A stretch of 64,000 bases of DNA from Nemophila menziesii (lineage: Eukaryota; Streptophyta; Magnoliopsida; Boraginales; Hydrophyllaceae): contig JARWIR010000010.1 in NCBI GenBank assembly GCA_029959085.1, positions 19,613,001 to 19,677,000 of the forward strand, in the 5' to 3' direction. A program made the translations under genes and the position numbers. Shown piece by piece: positions 33,961-45,298 of the stretch. The notes under the pieces were generated by a model. It had not been told where the DNA came from. It saw nothing but the letters and a program-made list of their open reading frames with translations, and searched no databases. Within the stretch, counting starts at the first letter, position 1. Each line of letters starts with the position of its first letter.

Positions 33961-35247
33961 ATGCGAAGAAGGCTATTCAAGGATCTAGAGCCAACACCTC
34001 CGATCCTTAGTAATCCAGAATCGTTGATCAGACTTGTTAACAAGAGAAGAAGAGAACGAGAAGCTTTAGAGGTAGAAGAATTAATTAACAGAATGGAAGA
34101 GATAAATCTTCAAGATCAACAAAATAATCAACCAGGTCAACTAGGCGCAGGTGGCCAACCTTTAGCACCACCTGGCCTTATTCCTCCAGTTCCACCATTG
34201 AATCCTAATCCTCAAGTTCATATAGTGATGAATCAAGATCCATGGTTTACTAATGGTCCACCAGAAGTTCCGTTCCGTGCTCCTGCTATAGGAGTAGGTG
34301 CTCCAGATATTAATGTTCCGCGATTCCGTCCAGATTCGGGTATGTTAGCTCAATTCCAAAATTTTGGGAATTTTCATGGTAGACCAGCAGAAGATCCTCT
34401 TAGAGCAGTACAGAAATTTAAGCAGATATGTGATTCTTATATCACACAAGGAGTTTCAAGAGAACAGATGTATTTTGCTGCGTTTAAATTTTTTGTTATT
34501 GATGGAGCGAGTGAATGGCATGATACGCAAGATCCTACGAAGATAACAAACTGGGACCAATTGGAAACTGCTTTCTTTGACAGGTATTACCCAAGTAACA
34601 TGAGGTTAGATGCTGAATTAGAATTGACGCATTTCCGTCAAGAATATGATGAAACTGTGGGTAAGAGTTGGACAAGATTCCAGATGTGTTTACGTAGAGT
34701 TCTTGCTCATGGCTTTTCAGAACAACAACAGCTAAAAATCTTTTATAGAGGCCTTGATGGAAATTCGAGAGAGAAATTGGATACATTATGCGGTGCAGGT
34801 TTTCTTCAAGTTCAAACCGCTCATGCTAAATTTTTTTTAGAAAGAACAGTCAAGAATGAAGTTGGGTGGAATTCAGTAAGAACACCGGTTAAAGGAGTGA
34901 ATAATGTTGATATGGAAGAAAAATTTGCTACGCTTGAGAATAAGATTCAGAATACTATAGAGCAACAATTGAAGCAGCTTACTTTAGCTGTAAAAGAAGG
35001 ATTTTCGGGTAAGAAGGTAGTTGTGCATGCTGCACAAGAGGTATATATGTGTTCGATTTGCAGAGTAGATGATCATGATGAGGAAAATTGTCCGAATAAC
35101 CAAGAGTCCGTGATGTTTATGTCCAACAGAGGTAATTTCAATTCAAGTGGTAATGGATATCAGCCTAACAGAAACTATCCTGGGTTTCAATACTCAAATC
35201 CTAATGGGGCAGCCAATCCTACATATGCATATCAACCGCGTCCCTAA
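33961..35247 (+). CDS. gag: Athila gag, N-terminal part of the gag-pol frame
   Basis: 428 codons from ATG 33,961. After a Pro-rich segment (about residues 55-90) comes the retrotransposon gag core, from about residue 118 (NVPRFRPDSGMLAQFQNFGN) through FFDRYYPSNM and FYRGLDGNSREKLD to about 300. A C-x2-C-x4-H-x4-C zinc knuckle (CSICRVDDHDEENC) sits at residues 364-377, followed by an Asn/Gly/Tyr-rich tail. The frame ends at a TAA (35,245-35,247). The next 75 codons are in the same frame, are open and continue the same kind of sequence up to 35,473, so the stop is an interruption (probably Gln CAA to TAA) rather than the natural end. Confidence 0.92.
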   Translation: MRRRLFKDLEPTPPILSNPESLIRLVNKRRREREALEVEELINRMEEINLQDQQNNQPGQLGAGGQPLAPPGLIPPVPPLNPNPQVHIVMNQDPWFTNGPPEVPFRAPAIGVGAPDINVPRFRPDSGMLAQFQNFGNFHGRPAEDPLRAVQKFKQICDSYITQGVSREQMYFAAFKFFVIDGASEWHDTQDPTKITNWDQLETAFFDRYYPSNMRLDAELELTHFRQEYDETVGKSWTRFQMCLRRVLAHGFSEQQQLKIFYRGLDGNSREKLDTLCGAGFLQVQTAHAKFFLERTVKNEVGWNSVRTPVKGVNNVDMEEKFATLENKIQNTIEQQLKQLTLAVKEGFSGKKVVVHAAQEVYMCSICRVDDHDEENCPNNQESVMFMSNRGNFNSSGNGYQPNRNYPGFQYSNPNGAANPTYAYQPRP

Positions 35248-37110
35248 GGTAACAACTATAATCCAAGACCACACAACAATTATCAAGGAGGACAGAATCA
35301 GGGTAATTATACACAAAGACAAGCTCCTCAGAACACTTACGATGAAACTTTAAACCAAAAAGCCTTACCTGCCCATCCACAAGAAGGAGTAGTTACCCTT
35401 CAGAAAACAGTTGAAAGTTTAATTTCTCTTCAAACACAAGCTATAGAACGCCTACAAGCATCGGACGCAAACATGCCGTTGTTACAGAATCAAATAAGTC
35501 AAATTAATAAACAACTGAATCAACGTCCACAAGGACAACTTCCTAGCGATACTGAGAATCCAATACAACGTGAAGATTGCAAAGCCGTTACATTACGAAG
35601 TGGTAAGAATCTTCCTCCACCGCCTTTTCCCGTTATGAAAGAGAAAGAAGATCCAAGAAGAGAAAAGGAAGTGGGTGAGAAAGAGAAAGAGAATGAAAAA
35701 GATAGTGAGGTTGAAGAAATAGTGAGGCCAAGTGAAGTTCCGAAGAAGAAAGCTGATATTGTGAGTAATCGCCCTCCACCATCGTTTCCATCTCGAGTTC
35801 AGAAAAAGGGTGATTTGGGTGATTTTCAGAAATTCTTTAATAGAGTGAAGGGTCTAAGTATTAATATTCCATTACTAGAGGCGATTAGAGATATTCCTAA
35901 GTATACGAAGTTTTTGAAGAGGGCCCTCACTAACAAAAGGCCTTATTGTGATAATGAGATGATTGGCCTTCCTGAAGAGTGTAGCGCGATTTGCCAGAGT
36001 AAATTACCTCCAAAGTTAGTTGATCCGGGGAGTTTCACGATTCCGATATCGATTGGAGAAGAATGGAAAGGAAAAGCGCTATGTGATTTGGGGGCAAGCA
36101 TCAATTTGATGCCCAAGTCAATCTTTGATAAGCTAAAAATTGGAGAAGCAAGACCTACCTCTATGGTCTTGCAAATGGCGGACAGGTCTCTTGCACATCC
36201 TGAAGGCCGAATTGAAGATGTCCTTGTTAAGGCAGGTACACTTACATTTCCCGTTGATTTCGTAATACTTGAGTACGATGCAGATAGAAATGTCCCCATT
36301 ATCTTGGGTAGACCATTCCTAGCTACAGGGCGTACATTAATCGATGTAGAGAATGGCGAATTAACGATGAGGATACAAGACGAGGAAGTCAAATTCAATG
36401 TATTTCGAGCTATGAAATTCCCAGATTCTCAGGAAGATTGCTTCAGAATGGATGTAGTAGAGCAAGCATCGCAAGAGGTATTTAATTGTTTAAATTTTGA
36501 TGATATCTTGCAGGCTGCTTTGACATTAGATTCACCTGAGATGATGGAAGAGCTTACTGAGACAGTGGCAGCTCTCAATTCTGAAAATCCGAAGTATAGG
36601 CGTCTTGCCTATGAACCTGTGAGAGAACCGGGGGAAATTATTCCTAAAAAGAAGCCTTCAATTGAATTCCCACCGGAATTGGAAGAAAAACCATTACCAG
36701 CACACTTGAGGTATGCATATTTAGGTACTAATGAAACTCTACCTGTTATTGTTTCAGCTAATTTAACAGGTCCTCAAGAAGATAAACTGTTGCGTGTGTT
36801 AAGAGCCAACAAAGAAGCAATAGGTTGGACAATTGCTGACATCAAAGACATTAGTCCATCCTATTGTCAACACAAAATCATACTTGAAGATGTTAATGCA
36901 CGCTCAGTTGAAGGTCAAAGAAGATTAATGCCCGTTATGAAGGATGTAGTGAAGAAAGAGGTGATCAAGCTTTTAGATGCGGGGATTATTTATCCCATTT
37001 CGAGTAGTGAATGGGTGAGTCCAGTTCAGTGTGTACCGAAGAAAGGAGGAATGACAACAGTTCTCAATGATAAAAACGAAGCAATTTCTTCAAGAACGGT
37101 AGTTGGATAG
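35248..37110 (+). CDS. pol: Athila gag-pol middle part with protease
   Basis: In frame with gag. An internal ATG lies at 35,473. The region has an acidic/basic hinge (EKEKENEKDSEVEE), then DFQKFFNRVKGLSINIPLLEAI, then the pepsin-like protease with KALCDLGASINLMPKSIFDK and VPIILGRPFLATG. The catalytic position is DLGA at residue 205 of the ATG-initiated reading, where retroviral-type enzymes usually have DSG or DTG; DLGA is common in Athila relatives. It ends near the start of reverse transcriptase (EWVSPVQCVPKKGG) at a TAG (37,108-37,110), which stands where the family has the tryptophan of a GWRVC(I)DYRKLN motif. That TGG to TAG change splits pol in two. Confidence 0.92.
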   Translation, partial: GNNYNPRPHNNYQGGQNQGNYTQRQAPQNTYDETLNQKALPAHPQEGVVTLQKTVESLISLQTQAIERLQASDANMPLLQNQISQINKQLNQRPQGQLPSDTENPIQREDCKAVTLRSGKNLPPPPFPVMKEKEDPRREKEVGEKEKENEKDSEVEEIVRPSEVPKKKADIVSNRPPPSFPSRVQKKGDLGDFQKFFNRVKGLSINIPLLEAIRDIPKYTKFLKRALTNKRPYCDNEMIGLPEECSAICQSKLPPKLVDPGSFTIPISIGEEWKGKALCDLGASINLMPKSIFDKLKIGEARPTSMVLQMADRSLAHPEGRIEDVLVKAGTLTFPVDFVILEYDADRNVPIILGRPFLATGRTLIDVENGELTMRIQDEEVKFNVFRAMKFPDSQEDCFRMDVVEQASQEVFNCLNFDDILQAALTLDSPEMMEELTETVAALNSENPKYRRLAYEPVREPGEIIPKKKPSIEFPPELEEKPLPAHLRYAYLGTNETLPVIVSANLTGPQEDKLLRVLRANKEAIGWTIADIKDISPSYCQHKIILEDVNARSVEGQRRLMPVMKDVVKKEVIKLLDAGIIYPISSSEWVSPVQCVPKKGGMTTVLNDKNEAISSRTVVG

Positions 37111-37119
37111 AGAGTTTGC

Positions 37120-39600
37120 ATGGATTACAGAAAGCTGAACAAAGCCACCAGAAAAGATCACTTCCCTTTGCCCTTCATCGATCAAATGTTAGACAAGTTA
37201 GCCGGAAGAGAGTACTATTGCTTCTTGGATGGTTATTCTGGGTATAATCAAATTTACGTGGCTCTGGAAGATCAACATAAAACAACATTTACATGCCCCT
37301 TTAGTACTTTTGCATATCGCAGAATGCCATTTGGGTTGTGTAATGCTCCTGCTACCTTTCAAAGATGCATGATGGCTATCTTCTGGGATATGATCGATAA
37401 CTTTCTTGAAGTGTTTATGGATGATTTCTCTGTATTTTGTGATGATTTTGGTAAATGTTTAGATAATTTAGAGAAAGTGTTAATCAGATGCAAAGAAACA
37501 GATTTGGTTTTAAACTGGGAGAAGTGTCATTTCATGGTTCGAGAAGGTATTGTTCTGGGTCACAAGGTTTCGAGTGCTGGATTAGAGGTCGATAGAGCGA
37601 AGATAGAGGTAATTAAAACTCTTCCCTCTCCTGTTTCTGTTAAAGGGGTAAGAAGTTTTCTTGGCCATGCTGGCTTTTATAGGCGATTTATCAAAGACTT
37701 TTCTAAGATTGCTAAACCGTTATGCAACTTACTTGAAAAGGACTCCAAATTCCTTTTTGATGAAGCTTGCTTAGCGGACTTCAAAGCAATCAAAGAAAAG
37801 CTTATTTCTGCTCCTATAGTATTACCTCCAGATTGGAGTTTACCGTTTGAGGTCATGTGTGATGCGAGTGATTTGTGTATGGGAGCCGTATTAGGACAAA
37901 GAAAAGAGAAAGTTTTTCATTCGATTTATTATGCTAGTAAAACTTTTAATGGTGCTCAAGTGAATTATACAGTTACAGAAAAGGAGTTGCTAGCGGTTGT
38001 GTATTCATTCGATAAATTTCGCTCTTATCTTCTTGGAGCGAAAGTTATTGTTTATACAGATCATTCAGCAATTCGATATCTTATGGAGAAGAAGGATGCT
38101 AAACCGAGGTTAATCAGATGGGTTTTATTGCTTCAAGAGTTCAATTTAGAGATCAAGGATAGAAAAGGGTGTGAGAATCAGGTTGCGGATCATCTATCAC
38201 GGTTAGAAGGTTCAGAGTTGAATAGTGGTACTGAAGCAGTTAGAGAAGAATTTCCTGATGAGAGTTTATTCGTTGTTCGTGATTACGAAGCTCCTTGGTA
38301 TGCGGATATTGCAAACTTAGTGGTGAGTGGTTCCTTTCCTGAAGGATCGACTTATCAAGAGAGAAAAAGATTAGCTCATCGTGCAAGACAGTTCTTTTGG
38401 GAGGATCATTTCCTCTACAAAGTGTGTGCTGATCAAATGGTAAGAAGATGTGTAGCCAAGGAAGAAATTGAGGTGATTATAGCTGGATGTCACGATTCAC
38501 CTTATGGTGGACATTTTAAAGGAGATCGAACTGCTGCTAAGGTATTACAATCTGGTTTCTATTGGCCCTCTATTATAAAAGATTGTCATGAATATACGAA
38601 AAGATGTGCAAGATGTCAATTTACCGGAAACATATCCAAGAGGGATGAGATGCCACGTAACAATGTGTTAGAAGTTGAAATATTCGATGTTTGGGGTATA
38701 GATTTTATGGGTCCTTTCGTTCCCTCAAATGGTAACCGCTACATCTTATTAGCTGTTGATTACGTGTCCAAGTGGGTAGAAGCTGTGGCGTTGCCAACTA
38801 ATGATTCACGAGTGGTGATTAAGTTCTTGAAATCGCATATTTTCACTAGACATGGCACTCCAAGGGTAATTATTAGCGATGGAGGTACTCATTTCGTTAA
38901 TAAGTATTTGAAGAAGGTTCTAGAGAAATATGGAGTGAGACATCGTGTATCTACTGCTTATCATCCACAAGCCAATGGTCAAGCCGAAGTATCAAATCGT
39001 GAGGTAAAATCTATCTTAGAGAAAACCGTTGGTCCTACTAGAAAAGATTGGTCTATGAAATTAGATGATGCACTATGGGCCTATCGTACTGCTTTCAAAA
39101 CTCCAGTAGGTGCTTCTCCGTATCGAATGGTATATGGTAAGGCTTGTCACTTACCTCTTGAACTTGAAATGGGTGCTTGTTGGGCTATTGCAAAGTTAAA
39201 TTTAGATCCTACTTTAGCTGGTCAGAATCGAATGATGAAACTGAATGAGCTTGATGAATTCCGATTAGATGCTTATGAAAATGCTAAACTTTACAAAGAA
39301 AATACCAAGAGATGGCATGATAATCGGATTCGAGAGAAGAACTTTGTAGTGGGACAAAGAGTGTTGAAATATAATTCAAAGTTCAGTAATTATCCGGGGA
39401 AATTAAGATCAAAGTGGTCGGGTCCTTACATTGTAACCAAGGTTACACCTCATGGAGCTATAGAGATTGAACATCCACTTGAAAACCGTACATTCATGGT
39501 GAACGGTCATCGCTTAAAGGTATATCATGGAGGTGAGGATACCGATCGTGCAAAAGACCCACATCCCGGAGAGGTCATGTACCTCCTCGAAGCTCCTTAG
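37120..39600 (+). CDS. pol: Athila reverse transcriptase, RNase H and integrase
   Basis: 826 codons from the ATG of CMDYRKLNK, in frame with the upstream part (only RVC lies between the TAG and this ATG). Reverse transcriptase has [15 protein letters not shown] and FMDD at residues 99-102. RNase H has MCDASD (D248), TEKELLAVV (E289) and YTDHSAI (D314). Integrase has an H458, H465, C496, C499 zinc finger and the core residues D528 (GIDFMG), D587 (ISDGGTHF) and E623 (QAEVSN), then a C-terminal [13 protein letters not shown] segment. No internal stop or frameshift is seen, and all catalytic residues are present. Natural stop TAG at 39,598-39,600. Confidence 0.96.
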   Translation: MDYRKLNKATRKDHFPLPFIDQMLDKLAGREYYCFLDGYSGYNQIYVALEDQHKTTFTCPFSTFAYRRMPFGLCNAPATFQRCMMAIFWDMIDNFLEVFMDDFSVFCDDFGKCLDNLEKVLIRCKETDLVLNWEKCHFMVREGIVLGHKVSSAGLEVDRAKIEVIKTLPSPVSVKGVRSFLGHAGFYRRFIKDFSKIAKPLCNLLEKDSKFLFDEACLADFKAIKEKLISAPIVLPPDWSLPFEVMCDASDLCMGAVLGQRKEKVFHSIYYASKTFNGAQVNYTVTEKELLAVVYSFDKFRSYLLGAKVIVYTDHSAIRYLMEKKDAKPRLIRWVLLLQEFNLEIKDRKGCENQVADHLSRLEGSELNSGTEAVREEFPDESLFVVRDYEAPWYADIANLVVSGSFPEGSTYQERKRLAHRARQFFWEDHFLYKVCADQMVRRCVAKEEIEVIIAGCHDSPYGGHFKGDRTAAKVLQSGFYWPSIIKDCHEYTKRCARCQFTGNISKRDEMPRNNVLEVEIFDVWGIDFMGPFVPSNGNRYILLAVDYVSKWVEAVALPTNDSRVVIKFLKSHIFTRHGTPRVIISDGGTHFVNKYLKKVLEKYGVRHRVSTAYHPQANGQAEVSNREVKSILEKTVGPTRKDWSMKLDDALWAYRTAFKTPVGASPYRMVYGKACHLPLELEMGACWAIAKLNLDPTLAGQNRMMKLNELDEFRLDAYENAKLYKENTKRWHDNRIREKNFVVGQRVLKYNSKFSNYPGKLRSKWSGPYIVTKVTPHGAIEIEHPLENRTFMVNGHRLKVYHGGEDTDRAKDPHPGEVMYLLEAP

Positions 39601-40621
39601 AAGCACGAGGTAACCCGTCGAGCTTAACGACGTTAAACAAAAGCCAATTTCTTGTATATTAGTTTTAATATTTCAATTTCCGTAGTGTAAATTAGTTAAG
39701 TTTTCGTTGATTTTAGTGTTTATTTTTAAGAAATGAGGAAGGGTGTTTGTTTTTGATGATTTCAGGGGTATAATGGTCATGAGTTTGGGGTCAAAACGAT
39801 GTGAAAACGAAAAAAAAAATTTAGTCCACAGCAGGTCTGACCGGCTAGCCGGCGAGCTGGCCGGCATACCGGTCAAAAGAGCTGAAGGACCCCAACTCTC
39901 TGACCACTGCGTCAGCGATGACGCAGCTTTGCTGCGTCACCATTCGCGCCAGCGAGACATCCACCGGCATACCGGTCAATGACCGGCTAGCCGGCCAAAT
40001 GGAGGAAAAGGTTCTGGTCCTTGCGTCAGCGACGACGCAAGGTTGCTGCGTCATCAATTGCGCCATCGACACGCCACCGGCATACCGGTCAATGACTGGC
40101 TAGCCGGTGAAAGAAATTGAAGTTTCTGACCACTGCGTCAGCGACGACGCAATATACTTGCGTCTTGAGGTAAAAAAAAAAAACAAATTTAGTAATTTTT
40201 TTCGCCGCCCTCGCGACCGGCATGCCGGTGACCTGTTGCGAGAGGCGGTTTTGAGTTCATTAAACCTAGTTTTTTGCCTCTTTTCCAAGCCAAACCTTAT
40301 ATTCCGAATCTTTGCCTCCACCTACTCCGAAAATCATCAACAAACAGCTATAAAATCATCAAATCAAGCCTTCTTTCATCACAAAAACACACAATCAACT
40401 CATAGCTTCTCCAAAATATCACCAAAATTCATCTTTTCTTCATAAATTCCCTCTTCCCAACCTTGAAATTAAACCCAATTCTTTCACAATCCCTCTCAAA
40501 TAACCTTAACCCATCTCATATTCCACCTAATTCTTCAAGTTTTAAGCCTCAAAACATCAAATTTCAAAGCTTTTCTCTAGCTTTTTCTCTATTTGAAGTT
40601 TTGAGTTTGGGGTGAAAAGAG
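39601..40621 (+). repeat. Athila pol-to-ORF2 spacer with GC-rich palindromic repeats
   Basis: At 39,840-40,230 the words CCGGCATACCGGTCAA and GACCGGCTAGCCGGC recur at spacings of about 100-140 bp (39,862; 39,964; 40,079; 40,217 weaker). They alternate with GCGTCAGCGACGACGCAA-type words, every one a near palindrome. The rest is a C/A-rich leader that ends with GAGTTTGGGGT nine bases before the next ORF. Confidence 0.85.
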
Positions 40622-41851
40622 ATGACTAATAGAACCGATTCCATGTGTAATTATCGAAGAAACATACCAAGAAACAGGAACAATGTTGGAGCTAGCCCAG
40701 ACCAAGCAATTGAGATTCCGGATTCGCGATCCAAAAAGACTGTCCAAAACCCAATTGCTCCGAAACGAAAAGAAAATCCAAGTAAGGCTAATCCGAAAAA
40801 GAGTAGGTTAATTGATGAGAGTGATGAAGAAAGTGAGGAAGAAGTTGAAGAAGAGATTGAGGAAGAAATTGAACAAGAAGTTCCCGAAGAACCAGTGCAA
40901 CAACCGAGACCTCCGTGTAGGAAAGCTTGGGCTCAAAAGCCTAAAAGAGTCTTCGTTCCATGGGATACTCAGGTTCGTGATAGAATTCAATTTTTGAAGT
41001 TTGGTGAGGAGATGAATCTTCCTAAAGGTATTATGACTAGTGCTTATAAAGATTATGGTATTACTTGTGATAAATTGGGTTGGAAAGAATTGCGTGAAAG
41101 GAAGCTTGAGTATATTCCTACCTTGGTGCGAGATTTTTATGAAGGAATTGCCTTCTCAAAAGAAGCAATTATTATTCGCAAAAAGGTAGTTCCTATCTCC
41201 GTTGAGCTTATTCGTAAATCATTGAAATTAGCCGAATTTTCTGGAATATGTCTGTTTCAATAGTCTCTAAAAGAACCTTCGTTTGATTATGAATCCCTTT
41301 GGGGGAAAGTGCTTGTTGATGGGGCCCGCCTAATTCCCGAAGGAGAGAGATATCCTGGACAGATGTATAGTAGTAATTTGCTATCTTGTGCTAAGATTTG
41401 GTCACGCTTCATAGTCCCTACCTTCTTCAGAGTTAAACACATATCAGAAGTGAAGAAGGAGCATCTTTTGTTCATTAAATGTATTATCGAGGAGAAACCT
41501 ATGGATGTTGCTCGTGTGATATATGATACCATCATGGAATTTGCTCGAATTCCTACTTCACAACAAAATCTCAAATTTCCTTGTACCATCACTACTTTGT
41601 GCTTAGACGCAAAGGTTCTGCGTAAAGACGCAGAGATTGATCGTGTTGTAGTGGGTGAGAGTATGGGTTTAGCTTTGATCAAGAATATTCATGATGAAGT
41701 TTTAAAAGCAACAAGAAATCCTAGAGCTCCTCCAAATAAGAAGATGCATACAACCAATGAGTTGGAAGCGAAAGTGAAGGTGTTAGAAGAGAACCAAGTG
41801 AAGATGATTGCGTCTTTGGGAAACGTTACAAAAGAATTAGAACTTCTCTGA
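40622..41851 (+). CDS. Athila second ORF (env-like position), interrupted by one stop
   Basis: From ATG 40,622 a 213-codon frame ends at TAG 41,261-41,263, and the same frame then stays open to 41,851 (410 codons in all). The N-terminal part is basic with a run of acidic residues (EESEEEVEEEIEEEIEQEV). The middle has a YIPTLVRDFYEG segment and KKVVPISVELIRKSL, resembling the domain that databases call putative plant transposon protein or Athila ORF-1. The C-terminus is coiled-coil-like (ELEAKVKVLEENQVKMIASL). It holds the place of an envelope gene in Athila elements, but I see no signal peptide and no convincing membrane helix, so an envelope role is not supported here. Function unknown. Confidence 0.85.
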
Positions 41852-43361
41852 AACTTGTTAATGGGGGTGAGCACAATTTAACACGCCACCTATGGTATAC
41901 TTACGCAAGAGAAAGTTCATGGACGCAACACCGATAACCAGCCTCGCGCTGGTTAAGATACGTTTTCTATCCCTTTCGCGTTTTAGCACGACTCATTTTT
42001 GAGTTTGGGGTGGGGTTCGTTGCCTCATCCCAGTTTTTATGTGTTACGTGTTTTATTTGCTTTCAATAAAATAATTCTCGGAGTTGCGTTTGACTATAGA
42101 AGATTTTAAATGTCCCTTTAAGCATACTTTTGATGAATCTATGATAGTAAATAGTGGACTTTAGGGAATAACATAAAACGCACTTACAATTGCATGCGAA
42201 CATAGGTAATTGATAGGAAAAATTAATGAACAATGCAAATGAAGTAAGCTTGTACTTAAGGAATATGTTTGGTGTGTAGAACGTGAATTCCTAATTAGTA
42301 GAGAACCCACCTAGATATGAACTAAAGACAAACTATGTACTTAGGAAAATGATAGGGGTAGTTCTTTGTTAGCCATTTGAAGCCTTTTAGCTTGCTATCC
42401 CTTATTATAATTTTATCCGTCTTAGCCCAAGTTTAGCCTTAAGCCTTTTCTTTTGAAGACACGATATAAGCCCATTATCCTTTAGATTATTAGGCATGAC
42501 GAAATGACCCGCACTTGAATCACAACCCTGAGACTTGTCTCGAGCTTGAGTTTGGGGTGGAGGGTCCACATTTGGGAATTTACATTGGGAAGGGATTATA
42601 TGTGTTTGTATTGAGGCACAAAAATGTAGATGATATTATTATTTGTAACCCTTTGCCGAGATTTGAAAAAGAAAAAAAAAATTATAAGATACATGACCTT
42701 TCACATCAAAATGATGGTCATGGGTATCTTGTACAAAAAAAAAAGAAAAAAAGAAAAAAAAAATTAAAAAGAAAGAATAAATAAATCGGCAAAGTGGAAT
42801 ATTTTTGGAAATCATCTTAGTTTTATTTGGGTTGACATTGGGGACGCAACATTAGCGCGTCAAATGGGTGAGTGAGAACATTCTTGAGCGTAAACTCAAG
42901 CTCGAGGGCATTGTTGATGGTAAGTGAGGAGAGAGCCAAAAGCTCACTTCAAATTTACCAAATATATATCCATACCGTCCTTAAGCCATTATTAAAACCA
43001 TAAAGACCTCGTGATTCCTAAGTGCATAGTGAATTTATAATTCTGTTGATAGGGAATACACTAGGTGGAGCGTTCAAAGCGAGGTAGGATTAATGACCAC
43101 CCTATAGCCATCATACAGAGATGAGTACAAGTGTAACCTTCAAGCATTGCGACTTTAATTTTATGATTGAGATTATTTATATTTGATGTTGCATGATTAG
43201 TGTATGTATATGTTAGTTCTTAGAGTTTTGCTATATGAGATTTATCTGAAGAATTGCTTTAGGTTTATTTGCTAGCTTCTATTTGTTCTTGCGTTTACTT
43301 CTACCCCTTGTTTTGTTTTGTTTTGCTTTGTCGGGACGACAAAGGTTTGAGTTGGGGGTCT
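41852..43361 (+). other. Athila 3' non-coding region and polypurine tract
   Basis: 1.5 kb without a convincing frame; the ORF at 42,515-42,784 is a run of Lys codons from an A-rich stretch. It includes GAGTTTGGGGT at 42,001 and 42,548, then the terminal polypurine tract GAGTTGGGGGT at 43,349-43,359, two bases before the 3' LTR. Confidence 0.85.
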
Positions 43362-44925
43362 TGATGTCTCCCTAATTGTTCTTATTTTCGACCCTTAGGA
43401 GACATCATTTTTGGTGTTTATTTAATCAATTTGATAGACTTTTGGACTAAATATGCAATAATATGATTTTCCTCTTTTATTTCTAGCATTTTTAGTTTAT
43501 TAAGCTTTTGCGCGTAATATTGGTATTTTTAGTGTAAAGTTTACAGGTTTTAGATGTTAGCTAGAAGAGGAATCCGAGGAGAAAGTCAAAGATCACGAGA
43601 TAGAGTCAAGACTGGAAGATAAATCCCGAAGATATTATTTTTAGAGCTGAAAATCCATTTTCCAGGCCATAGATTGCTGATTTCGAGGTGCTTAAGTGAT
43701 GATTTAGCCGCTGACCTTTGAAGAGAAAACATTCCTTATCGAGTTACGGAACTTTAGCAACTAGAATGAGGTCAATCGGAGTCATAACGCATCGGGAAAA
43801 GCCGTTTTAGTGAAGGCATATCAGCAGTTACGGGATTTTGGGCTAAGTTAGTGGACTTGGGCCTTTTATATTTCATTTAATTAAAAGCCTAGGTCCAAGT
43901 CCGAATTTGCACTTATAAAAGGAGGTCTGGACTTCTATTTTACATACAATTCACATTCTGCAAGATTAAAAACACCAGAGAGAAGCAACAGAAGGAAGAA
44001 AGAAAAAGCTACAAGAGCTGGAGAGGGTCTATATCTCCGTTCGTAGCCTTTCCAATTCCGGAAATTAGGTTCTTTTTATCTTTTAATTTTGTAATCGATA
44101 TGAATTCCTTTACATTTAATTTAGTTTTTCTTTTTAATATGAGCTAAACATTTCATAGTGTTTGAGAACAATTAATGGGTGAATCCCAATCGTATTGAAT
44201 AACGAATGTTGAATTTGGGTTTCTGTTAAATTAAACTAGATTGTGTCTTTTACTCTTTTCGATAAATTGGGATTATTTACTGTTTATAGCGTCATGAACT
44301 AGGAACAGGTGTTAGTATTTAGGCTATTCCAATTAGTGGCGATTGGATCATCCTGACGGAGGGTTTAGATACAGAACCATTTATTCAATCTAGGATGGAA
44401 GCTATTTGATTCTGACGAACTTAGCTAATTCTAGGGCCAATGAGGTAATAAAACTTAATCATCCAAAGGTGGATCATATTTACCCTGACGGGACTAGAGA
44501 CACTCTAGGATCGCCTTATAGTCCACCCTGACGGGGGTATAAGGAATTTAGAATCCCGACCATTGCAATTGACCAATTTAGCCCTTAAACAACATAAGTT
44601 AGGAAATAGGATTGGGAGGATCCTTGCGTTCTCAAGTGCTACTTCTCATATTGCGTTTTACATCATTTTACTTGCGTCTTAGCTTCTATTTGCATTTTAA
44701 TAATTGTCTTTCATTTAGTTAGCATTAATACAAAACCAAACAAACATATTATCTTTATTTGCTTTCATAAGTGCATTCAATCATTAATAGATAAGCATTG
44801 TAGTCAACCATCCCGTCCTTGGAACGAATCTGTTTTATCAATTATACTACTTGGGACAACCGTACACTTGCGGTTGTGGTTCGATTATTTATTGCATTTA
44901 TTTTAGAACACACAAAGGACCACCA
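43362..44925 (+). repeat. 3' LTR of the Athila element
   Basis: 1,564 bp, nearly identical to the 5' LTR; differences cluster at 44,039-44,065 and 44,160-44,180. A TATAAAA box is at 43,914. Confidence 0.95.
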
Positions 44926-44930
44926 ACAAG

Positions 44931-45298
44931 TACCAAAGGTGAAAAGACAAAAACTTGATGAGTCAAGTGAAAAATGCATTTTTGTAGGATATAGCTCGAA
45001 GTCAAAAGCATATAGACTCTATAATTTGAATACTCACAAAATTATAATTATCGAGATGTGATCTTTGACGAGAATGCTTTGTGGGATTGGAAGGAAAAGA
45101 AGATTGAAAGAAAGAAAATCATTTCATTAGAGGATAATAAAGACTCAAGTAATGACAATGAATCACCCCCAACTACACCAAGGTCAGATTCTCAATCATC
45201 CTCAACTAGTCAATCAAGTGACAATACAAGTTCAGGTTCATCTTCTACAAACTCAAGTCCAAATTCTTCTCCAAACTCAACTCCGAGAAAAATGTGAA
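44931..45298 (+). pseudogene. pol: copia integrase C-part, resumed after the nested element
   Basis: The reading continues from the ACAAG duplication with KCIFVGYSSKSKAYRLYN, the conserved segment after the copia integrase core. It then has a frameshift near 45,058, DVIFDENALWDW, and a Ser/Asn/Pro-rich linker to a TGA at 45,295-45,297. Confidence 0.9.

Larger units (their letters stand above)
32261..44925 (+). mobile_element. Full-length Athila-type Ty3/gypsy retrotransposon, nested in copia pol
   Basis: 12,665 bp bounded by LTRs of 1,565 and 1,564 bp (TGATGTCTCC...ACCACCA). The target duplication is ACAAG (32,256-32,260 and 44,926-44,930). It has a tRNA-Asp primer site, gag-pol, a second ORF after pol, a long 3' non-coding region and a polypurine tract. 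The LTRs differ at about 25 positions by eye (about 1.6%). Only three in-frame stops interrupt about 6.9 kb of coding frame. Athila elements are characteristic of plant pericentromeric heterochromatin, which fits this repeat-dense window. Confidence 0.96.

Noticed and set aside
35943..36398. Minus-strand frame of 151 codons
   Set aside because: It is a shadow of the protease-coding frame of Athila pol.
40622..41851. Athila second ORF as a true envelope glycoprotein
   Set aside because: No signal peptide, membrane anchor or cysteine pattern is visible; the content is charged and coiled-coil-like.
42515..42784. Lys-rich open frame in the Athila 3' region
   Set aside because: It arises from an A-rich tract; no motif or codon structure.
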